Shown here piece after piece: positions 1-13,438 of a stretch of 13,438 bases of DNA (position 1 is its first letter; each line of letters opens with the position of its first letter). This stretch comes from Halocaridina rubra (taxonomy: Eukaryota > Arthropoda > Malacostraca > Decapoda > Atyidae): the NCBI GenBank assembly GCA_037179515.1, contig JAXCGZ010016309.1, forward strand, positions 10,001 to 23,438, in the 5' to 3' direction. The position numbers were made by a program, and so were the translations under genes. The notes beneath the pieces were generated by a model, which was not told where the DNA came from, did not search any database, and saw only the letters and a list, made by a program, of their open reading frames with translations.

Positions 1-38
<38 letters not shown>

Positions 39-72
39 TAATAATAACAATAATAATAATAATAATAATAAT

Positions 73-155
<83 letters not shown>

Positions 156-164
156 TACAACAAA

Positions 165-244
<80 letters not shown>
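1..244. repeat. (AAT)n microsatellite with interruptions
   Basis: AAT triplets run from the window edge to 244. They are broken by AAC units near 36 and 49, by ATTATATAAT near 70 and by ACTACAACAAAAAT near 153. The tract may extend beyond the window. Confidence 0.95.
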
Positions 245-246
<2 letters not shown>

Positions 247-540
247 TCGACGTCCCTTTTTACAACGGGTTTTTACCCTAGAAAAAAGCTGCAAGCCTTC
301 CTACTTATTGAAGAGAGGCGCAGCATGATAGCAACGAATATTGACACCCAACGTGAAACCTGTTTATTTGATCAATTTCACTGGTAAAGTAACATTATCT
401 CCGTTGGATATTCAGTCATGTAAAACCTGTAAATACCTGTGAAAGAATAGAGATATATGTAAATATGTTTACCAAAAGCAAGCACAAACTTGGAATGATT
501 GAAAAAATAATCCAAATATTTACATTAAAAGCAATATTAT
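245..540. other. Non-coding stretch, nothing recognised
   Basis: This is unique-looking sequence with no long open frame and no clear SINE promoter boxes. A small inverted pair, ACGGGT/ACCCT, around 264-279 may form a hairpin. No function is proposed. Confidence 0.5.
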
Positions 541-818
541 ATTTTTATGATTGTGACGGCAGTATAGGTCAAAAATAGAAATAAATAAATCTACTCTCAT
601 CGGGCCTGGGCACGAAGAAAACATATAGTAAAGAGAAACAAAGATGGAAGTATTGTGACTTGTCAGATGTGAAGGGATAATAAGTGATGTGTAACGGATA
701 TCCGAGGAAGATATTCCGTGTTGATGAAGGCATAGAAAAAGAACCAACTGAAGGAAGACTTAACATCGAACTGTTCAGGACAGTCCTATTATAAGTCCAA
801 AAGAGCCTTCAGCTGCAG
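541..818 (-). repeat. Dispersed repeat, - strand copy of the 12846-13137 element
   Basis: The reverse complement aligns over its whole length with 12850-13130. Shared blocks include CAGCTGAAGG, CCTTCAGTT, GGTTCTTTTTCTATGCCT, CCTTCACATCTGACAAGTCA, TTTCTCTTTACT and GTGCCCAGGCCCGATGAG, at roughly three-quarters identity by eye. Indels break any shared reading frame, so it looks non-coding. The element class is not known: I see neither terminal inverted repeats nor pol III boxes. Confidence 0.8.
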
Positions 819-1464
819 TTCTTGGATATTAAGTTACGCAATAAAACCAAGGGACGGCTGGGTGTGGGTGCTGTTGGAAACAAAACAGAAGGTCAAGCAC
901 AATAACCGCAGCTTCTCAATCGGCAGCCATTCCCAGTTTCATTTAGGGTCACTGTTTGTCACTAACCTCCAAAAGTGTAAAGCTTGGTGTTGGCTCAGTT
1001 TATTATAAGTGAACGACATTCTATTCTTAATAACTGCCACTTAATTAGCACCTTCAGTTATAACAACAAATTAAGATTGATATATTTAAAAATTCACTTA
1101 AGCGATTCTGAAAATTAACTATATACATGAGTCATTTTCCCCCCTTATAAGGGGAGTGACTGAGTCAAAGCAAAAGTTAACTACAATGACAAATTACTAG
1201 CTGCGATCAGAATTTTTTCTTCATATCATTCGCTACCTCCAAAGGTTAATCACAAGTACCATTCGATACAGTGCTGAAAGAGCATGTTCACAAGTCCATA
1301 TATGAAATGTGCTCTTAGCAAGACTTCTCATGCAATGTGCACGCGATTAGTAATAAAAAGACGATAACTAACATAAAAAAAAACATTTCACTTGTATCTA
1401 TGCTAAAGAGAAGAGGAAGAAGGAAAAGAAAAAGAAGACATTAGGCAGAAAAGACGATAATTGT
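819..1464. other. Non-coding stretch with a palindrome at 1141-1154
   Basis: There is no supported gene here. The notable element is CCCCTTATAAGGGG (1141-1154), flanked by TGAGTCA at 1128-1134 and 1161-1167. Sequence 1151-1174 resembles 13153-13176 on the other strand. A purine-rich run (1405-1440) leads into the (GGA)n tract. Confidence 0.6.
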
Positions 1465-1587
1465 GAGGAGGAGGAGGAGGAGGAGGAGGAGGAGGAGGAG
1501 GAGGAGGAGGAGGAGGAGGAGAAGAAGAAGAAGAAGAAGAAGAGAAGAAGAAGAAGAAGAAGAAGAAGAAGAAGAAGAAGAAGAAGA
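1465..1587. repeat. Compound (GGA)n-(GAA)n purine tract
   Basis: GGA triplets (1465-1520) switch to GAA triplets (1521-1587), with one interruption near 1542. All purines lie on the + strand over about 120 bases. Such homopurine mirror-like tracts can form triplex DNA. Confidence 0.95.
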
Positions 1588-1810
1588 CATATGGCTCAAA
1601 AGATGATAACTATCAGACAAAGACATATTCAAATGGTTAAGAAGAAGACATATGACTTCAATGACTACTCCTTACATCCGAAGAAAAGCGCACAATCATG
1701 TCTAATTAAAGAGAGGTGGCAATGAAAAGGCATCTAACTCTAATTAGACATGATGATAGGGGAGGATGATAATTATGTTGTGATGTCTGGCGTCGAGTCG
1801 TCACTATAAT
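1588..1810. other. Non-coding stretch with a 14-bp inverted repeat
   Basis: ATCATGTCTAATTA (1695-1708) and its exact complement TAATTAGACATGAT (1741-1754) enclose a 32-base loop. No gene is supported. Confidence 0.7.
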
Positions 1811-2216
<406 letters not shown>

Positions 2217-2321
2217 CAAAGGATTAATAGTCACGTTTAAGTATATATATATAATATGACTTTTATTCCTAGTTTTTCTTCAGCTATAGGTATGTTTGGG
2301 TTGTCTATTAATTACTTAATG

Positions 2322-2420
2322 CGCGTGTGCGCCTGTGAGTATGTGCGTGCGTGTGTGTGTGTGTGTGTCCGTGCGTGTGTGTGTGTCCGTGAGAATGTGT
2401 GTATTTGTGTGTGTGCGTGT
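2322..2420. repeat. Imperfect (TG)n microsatellite
   Basis: GT/GC dinucleotides are interrupted by CC, AG and AT. The tract is degenerate and probably old. Confidence 0.9.
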
Positions 2421-2560
2421 AGAGTATAAACAAACTAATAAGTAAACATTTATAGAAGTAATTTTGCACAGGTATTTCCGTATTAATTTTAATAATATTC
2501 TTTAAATCGATAATCATCACTAAACTTTCACTTTGCATAAAAGTCAGTACTTTATCTATG

Positions 2561-2709
2561 GCCGAAGATGGTAGCCGAGTGGTGCAAATACTAGACTCGG
2601 GAGTTGATAGACCTTCGATCGAGCCCACCGTGGGGCGCTAGGAAGGGAATCCAGCCTTAATTCCCCAGCCACACTCTGCGTCCACACACATAAGTCGAGT
2701 AATAGTGAC
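2561..2709 (+). mobile_element. tRNA-derived SINE, shared-tail family, copy 1
   Basis: Box A TAGCCGAGTGG (2572-2582) matches the pol III internal promoter. A weakened box B, CCTTCGATCGAGCCC (2612-2626), follows at the expected distance. The body after the tRNA-like head (GGGGCGCTAGGAAGGGAATCC, from about 2632) matches the tails at 5872, 6861 and the - strand copies at 4916, 10952 and 11752. It ends near AGTGAC (2709). It sits about 150 bases upstream of the first coding exon. Confidence 0.78.
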
Positions 2710-2844
2710 ATATAAAACGAAAATAATTGTGTAAGATAAACGTTTTATGTGTATATGTGCGTATGTGTTTTGTGTGTATTTTTTTTATTTTTTTGTAAAT
2801 ACAAATTATTGTAATATTACTTAAATCTTAAACTTTTATCTTCC

Positions 2845-2861
2845 CTCTTATTTCAGACAAG
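2845..2861 (+). promoter_or_regulatory. Splice acceptor of a 5' UTR intron and start-codon context
   Basis: The pyrimidine-rich run from about 2833 ends in TTTCAG at 2851-2856. It is followed by ACAAG and the ATG at 2862. This means the first coding exon is probably preceded by at least one non-coding exon, in 1-2850 or outside the window, so the promoter cannot be placed. The acceptor is inferred from consensus only. If it is not used, transcription could instead start locally. Confidence 0.6.
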
Positions 2862-9071
<6,210 letters not shown>

Positions 9072-9361
9072 ACTGAATTTAACATTGGGAGCGTGTGAAT
9101 TTTGCACACATGGTGCTCTAATGTACGTGAAGTGTATTATACCAAAGACATGAAACTATTATGTAGCTTTGTGAAATACATCACTTAAATATCTCAAAAA
9201 ACTAGACAATTCGAAGAGACAGTGCTTCACAAGTGACACCTACATATTTCATTATTGCAACAGTCATATTCCAGGCACATACGGATATCATATTGTATGG
9301 TTGGTAACTACTGACACAAACTAGAAATCTCTTTAACAGAAATCATAAGTGAATCACAACG

Positions 9362-9452
<91 letters not shown>

Positions 9453-9454
9453 AA
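9072..9454 (+). promoter_or_regulatory. Likely 3' UTR with poly(A) signal AATAAA at 9449-9454
   Basis: No AATAAA occurs between the stop codon and 9448. The first is at 9449-9454, formed at the junction between the (TA)n tract (9364-9449) and TAAAAATG. It is followed by a T-rich stretch (TTTATTTCTTTTATTTTTT, from about 9460), as expected downstream of a cleavage site. The upstream 3' UTR is about 290 bases of unique sequence with no visible structure except a weak GTGTG/CACAC hairpin near 9093-9109. Confidence 0.5.
9364..9449. repeat. (TA)n microsatellite in the 3' UTR
   Basis: A pure TA run of about 86 bases that ends by forming the AATAAA signal. Confidence 0.96.
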
Positions 9455-9790
9455 AATGTTTATTTCTTTTATTTTTTACAAAAAAATGACTGAACTCGAG
9501 TGTTCCATAGTCAAGTTAACGGATACTGAATATATTTTCCTAGGTATTTTCTCCAAATCTTCAACATCTAAGACTTAAATGAAGCATTACAATGAACGTG
9601 ATATAATTCACCTATCTATGTAACTACCTATTCATTAACTCATTCATCTATTTACTCATCCATTTATTTAACTAAAATTACACCGACGTCTGATTCAGTG
9701 CCACTGACCATCATTAGGATGGCACGGGAAAAGGGGAGGAAACCAGTGACGGTGTCGTCACTGATGAGAGGGGAAACAGAGTGGGAAGAT
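9455..9790. other. Non-coding stretch with a CRE-like hairpin
   Basis: AT-rich sequence includes a loose ATTCATCTATTTACTCATCC block (~9640-9670). CAGTGACG...CGTCACTG (9744-9763) is an 8-bp stem with a 4-base loop. No gene is supported. Confidence 0.5.
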
Positions 9791-10272
9791 CTAGGAGGAA
9801 AAGCACGAAAATGGAATAAAGAGACAGAAATGAGAGGGACAGACCCTCCTGCTATTGTGTATCCCTACAATGATTAATGAATATTCAGTGCCAAAGATGT
9901 GCTGTTTAGCACTGGGAGAAAAAACACAAACATGGAATAAAGAGACAGAAATGAGAAGGGCAGACCCTCCTGCTATTGCGTATCCATACAATGGATAATG
10001 AATATTTAGTACCAAAGATGAGCTGTTTAGCACTGGGAGGAAAAACACGAAAATGGAATAAAGACAGAAATGAGAGGAGCAGACCCTCCTGCTATTGTGT
10101 ATCCATACAATGGATGATGGATATTCAGTACCAAAGATGTGCTGTTTAGCACTGGGATAAAAACACGAAAATGGAATAAAGAGACAAAAATGAGAGGGGC
10201 AGACCCTCCTGCTATTGTGTATCCATACAATGGATAATGAATATTCAGTGCCAAAGATGTGCTGTTTAGCAC
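9791..10272. repeat. Four-copy minisatellite, ~120-bp unit
   Basis: The anchor AGACCCTCCTGCTATTG recurs at 9841, 9962, 10081 and 10201, giving periods of 121, 119 and 120 bases. Units differ by scattered substitutions and 1-base indels. Each holds two small hairpins: ATTGTGTATCCATACAAT and GTGCTGTTTAGCAC. The array stops abruptly at GTTTAGCAC (10272). Because the period is about a multiple of three, a long repetitive open frame appears on the - strand; I do not consider it a gene. Confidence 0.93.
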
Positions 10273-10477
10273 AGATAATAATAAGAGGCAAAAGTACTGT
10301 TGGATTGTTTTTCGTTACTTCTGCTATCAGAGCGAGGGGACAGGAAGTCCCTTTCTCCGAATCCTCTTCCTGAGAGGTGTCAAGGCATAAGAGGGATTTA
10401 GAAGAAAATCCAAGTTTATCCCTAAGAGTGAGTGTCTTTGGACTAGGCCATCCCTTTACGAGGGGGATTTTGAGTTT
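10273..10477. other. Non-coding spacer
   Basis: Unique sequence between the minisatellite and the (AC)n tract; nothing recognised. Confidence 0.5.
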
Positions 10478-10508
10478 TATACACACATACACACACACAC
10501 GCGCGCGT

Positions 10509-10570
<62 letters not shown>
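10478..10570. repeat. (AC)n tract with a (GC)n core, alternating purine/pyrimidine
   Basis: AC dinucleotides enclose GCGCGCGTGCGC (10501-10512). All 93 bases alternate purine and pyrimidine, making this a second Z-DNA-prone segment. Confidence 0.94.
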
Positions 10571-10951
10571 TATATTTATCAAAACCGACTGATTGCAACA
10601 GACTTGAAATCTTAGCAATTTATTCATTCATAAAAACATAAAAATCATTATTAGCCATGCGATTCGTTGATTCTGGAACTTATATTATCGTGAACTGTAT
10701 ACGAATTACACTATAATATATGGTTCAAATAGGCCCAACACGAATTCTCTCAATTCACTAAGATAATTCATTTGAGGCTTTGTAAATATTCCATATATTC
10801 CCTCTACTGTTTACTTATACATTTGAACAATGGATAGTGTCCATATCATAAACCAAAATTCAGTGAAGAACTAAGAACTCAAAATAAATGGGCAGAGAAA
10901 TGTACAGGGAATTGCAAATGTACATTAAAATTCCATGTAAATACCTTATGT
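10571..10951. other. AT-rich non-coding stretch
   Basis: No open frame, repeat or RNA structure that I can support. Confidence 0.5.
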
Positions 10952-11103
10952 GTAACAATTGTTTCCCATTTAAATGGGGGTGGACGCAGACAAGACAGTG
11001 CTGAGGATTAAGACTGGATGCCCTTCCTAACGCCCCGCGGAGATCAAAGCCGCTTTAGTCATTTTACAACTCGCGCGCTCTATCAATGAGCTACCAAGGC
11101 CCC
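10952..11103 (-). mobile_element. tRNA-derived SINE, shared-tail family, best-preserved tail
   Basis: On the - strand the head is GGGGCCTTGGTAGCTCATTG, then ATAGAGC (box A). It is followed by the tail GCGGGGCGTTAGGAAGGGC, then CTTAATCCTCAGC and TCTGCGTCCACCCCC, and ends in the palindrome CCCATTTAAATGGG (10965-10978). Box B is lost. This copy shows the family tail most clearly. Confidence 0.83.
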
Positions 11104-11345
11104 ACATTGAAATCTATGAGTTTGGGTAATTATTACAGCGAGCTTTCGGGCTATACCAAGTCCATTCACCAGGGTTCTTCAACCTGGTCTTTGTGTTCGT
11201 TGATGAGTTGTAACTGCCTACTAAAGAGGACAAAAGCCGACTTACTTCGTCAGTCACTCCTCAACGTTCAACAAAGAAGGACTCTGCTCGATGGGCTTAG
11301 TATAGTTCGAAAGATCAGGATGAGAGAGTTACTCAAAGTCAATTA
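11104..11345. other. Possible old repeat fragment, unassigned
   Basis: GC content is higher than in the surroundings. A hairpin CAGGGTTCTTCAACCTGG (11170-11187) is seen. An 86-codon + frame covers this area but begins inside the SINE and shows no recognisable domain. It may be a remnant of a retroelement, without support. Confidence 0.3.
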
Positions 11346-11750
11346 AATTTACATCTACAAAGCTATGTGGGGTTTCCCATTCAGTATTCTAGAAAATAAC
11401 AGTTACTCTAAGCAGATTTTTAGATTATAAGCTATGATGGATATATGTATATTATGTAACAAGAGAGTTATATGTAATCATGTGCGTTGTTTCAAAATAT
11501 GGTAATTACTGTGCATCTAGGTTAGTACAATATCATTGTCATTAATATTAATTTATGATTACATGCTCATAATGTTTATTTTACGGATAAGATTATCAGA
11601 CTTGAGGCAGTTCAATTGTCAATTGTAATTTAGATAGATGCAAATGTTCCTAAAATAAAAAAGTAACGAAAATTACATATGTATCTAAATGTTCCCTATA
11701 TATTTCGATGTTAGTAAGTGAAAATATTCTTTTGCTTTTTAAGTTTTAAA
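11346..11750. other. AT-rich non-coding stretch
   Basis: Nothing recognised on either strand. Confidence 0.5.
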
Positions 11751-11903
11751 TGTCACTGTTCGTCCCCATTAGGGGGTGAACACAGATGGACTGAAGCTGA
11801 GGAATTGAGGATGGATACCTGTGCTATCGTCCCGCAGTGGGCTCGAACGCGGGTCCATCACCTTATGTCGAACATTCTACCATTTAACGCTACGACGGTC
11901 CCC
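11751..11903 (-). mobile_element. tRNA-derived SINE, shared-tail family, with intact box B
   Basis: On the - strand the head is GGGGACCGTCGTAGCGTTAA, then ATGGTAGAA (box A region), with box B GCGTTCGAGCCC. The tail is CTGCGGGACGATAGCACAGG, then ATCCATCC, CAATTCCTCAGC, ATCTGTGTTCACCCCC and ATGGGG. It is a more diverged member of the same tail group. Confidence 0.8.
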
Positions 11904-11969
11904 TTACGAAGTGACTAAAATGACCAAAATACAAACAGAAATAGTCACAGAATAATAATAAAAAAAAAA

Positions 11970-11989
11970 CCACACACACACACACACAC
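11970..11989. repeat. Short (AC)n microsatellite
   Basis: Ten CA units after an A-rich run (11961-11969). Confidence 0.9.
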
Positions 11990-12100
11990 TGGCAAATGTT
12001 GCACAGAAAAGTAAAAAAAACAACAACAACTCACTTTTGAGATTTACACGAGACAGATAAATGTGCGTACCTGAGTTACGTCACAAAAGCTAAAACGCTT

Positions 12101-12473
<373 letters not shown>

Positions 12474-12540
12474 ACCAGATAAATTGTAGATCTAAAGGCA
12501 AGACAATAAAACACAGTTTTCAATACCCAGGCCTAATATT

Positions 12541-12543
12541 TAT

Positions 12544-12619
<76 letters not shown>
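12541..12619. repeat. (AC)n microsatellite
   Basis: Pure AC from about 12546 to 12619, preceded by TATGT. The alternating run covers 79 bases. Confidence 0.96.
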
Positions 12620-12620
<1 letters not shown>

Positions 12621-12845
12621 ACATACACACATACATATATTTTTTTTCATATATTTTGACCATTCTACAGTCCTTAAATAATTTCATAGAATTATAACAA
12701 AGGATATGAGGCTAGCTTTTACTGTATCAAAATTTAAATACCTCCACAATTTATCACTTTTTCTTGCCTTAACTGATACAAATTATATATCAGCTTTTCA
12801 CAGCTTGCAAGCATATTATAAATCATCTGAAGCCAGACCATTATT
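12620..12845. other. AT-rich non-coding stretch
   Basis: Nothing recognised. Confidence 0.5.
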
Positions 12846-13137
12846 AATACTACAGCTGAAGGTTTTTTGAACTTATATAGGTCTGTCCAGGACAGTTCAA
12901 TGCTAAGTTTTCCTTCAGTTACGGTTCTTTTTCTATGCCTACAGCTACACTGAATATTCTTGAATATTCATTACACATCTTTTATTATTCCTTCACATCT
13001 GACAAGTCATTACAATCTCCATCTCTATTTCTCTTTACTTTATGTATTTTTCGTGCCCAGGCCCGATGAGGGCTGTTTTATTTTATTATTTTTTTGGCCC
13101 GTCCTGGTGTCACAATTAAAAATAAATATAAATAAAA
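12846..13137 (+). repeat. Dispersed repeat, + strand partner of 541-818
   Basis: It aligns with the reverse complement of 541-818 from CAGCTGAAGG (12854) to the TGTCACAATTA region (~13120). A mini-palindrome CTGTCCAGGACAG (12883-12895) is partly kept in the partner. It has no coding potential in common with the partner because indels shift the frame. It ends in A-rich sequence (AAAAATAAATATAAATAAAAG), as retroposed elements often do. Confidence 0.8.
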
Positions 13138-13438
13138 GATAGAGTCTTAGAATTTGCTTTGACTCGGCCACCCCTTTCAAAGGATGCGTATGGCGCTTGT
13201 ATGTAGACAGAATATAGAAAAAGATTTATACCTACAAGTGGGGCTTTCATAAACATTTGAAATAATATGTTAAGGTTTAAAAATTGAAACCACGTAGTAA
13301 TAAATAGTCTCTCTTCCAATCATTGCAAAGTATGTTTTTTTCTCATCACTCAACAGTAAACTGCAAAAATATTACAACACAGTTATTTTCATGACAAAAA
13401 CGAAGTGATATATGCTGATTTATATAAATAAAATTAAA
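13138..13438. other. Non-coding stretch to the window end
   Basis: TTTGCTTTGACTCGGCCACC (13153-13172) resembles the reverse complement of 1151-1174. The remainder is AT-rich, with no supported feature. Confidence 0.5.

Noticed and set aside
520..747. 75-residue - strand open frame, with a similar one at 12960-13142 (+)
   Set aside because: Both lie in the inverted repeat pair. The protein similarity breaks at indels, so conservation is at DNA level and not coding.
9791..10272. CRISPR array
   Set aside because: Repeats are contiguous 120-bp units without unique spacers, in an evidently eukaryotic sequence.
9791..10627. 278-residue - strand open frame over the 120-bp repeats
   Set aside because: It follows from a repeat period divisible by three plus an (AC)n tail. 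Unit-to-unit indels of one base shift the frame, and the product has no recognisable domain.
11086..11346. 86-residue + strand open frame
   Set aside because: It starts within the antisense SINE head and shows no domain, splice context or biased composition.

Overview
This window looks like nuclear DNA from an invertebrate animal. It has a spliced gene with GT..AG introns, many tRNA-derived SINEs, and a very high load of simple-sequence repeats: (AT)n, (TC)n, (AC)n, (AAT)n/(ATT)n, (GAA)n and (GGA)n. By eye, more than a tenth of the window is microsatellite. This density, together with the receptor type found here, fits a decapod crustacean, perhaps a penaeid shrimp. A mollusc is not excluded. 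The organism call is inference from composition and not from a marker gene.

One gene is well supported, on the + strand. Three coding exons (2862-4006, 4682-4877, 6987-9071) join in frame across a phase-2 and a phase-0 intron and predict a protein of 1141 residues. In order it has a signal peptide, a ~320-residue basic and probably disordered extracellular segment, a somatomedin-B-like cysteine knot, a second cysteine-rich ectodomain with a duplicated Y-x-N-x-x-C-A-x-C motif, and a seven-helix bundle of the secretin/adhesion (family B) type with a long basic third intracellular loop. No GPS autoproteolysis motif is visible. A splice acceptor just before the ATG implies at least one upstream 5' UTR exon that I could not place, so the promoter is not identified. 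A plausible poly(A) signal lies at 9449.

Layout. 1-2856: intergenic DNA or 5' UTR intron, with microsatellites, a dispersed repeat on the - strand (541-818), two palindrome or stem-loop structures and one SINE. 2857-9454: the receptor gene; its second intron holds at least five dispersed repeats and two compound microsatellites. 9455-13438: downstream non-coding DNA with a four-copy 120-bp minisatellite, a long Z-DNA-prone (AC)n/(GC)n tract, two - strand SINEs, a 370-bp compound trinucleotide tract and an inverted partner of the 541-818 repeat.

The most interesting points are the receptor architecture and a set of six SINE copies that carry different tRNA-like heads on one shared tail ending in a palindrome. 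A separate SINE (5565-5763) has perfect 13-bp target-site duplications. I see no operon, CRISPR array, rRNA gene, functional tRNA gene or intact transposase or reverse-transcriptase gene.
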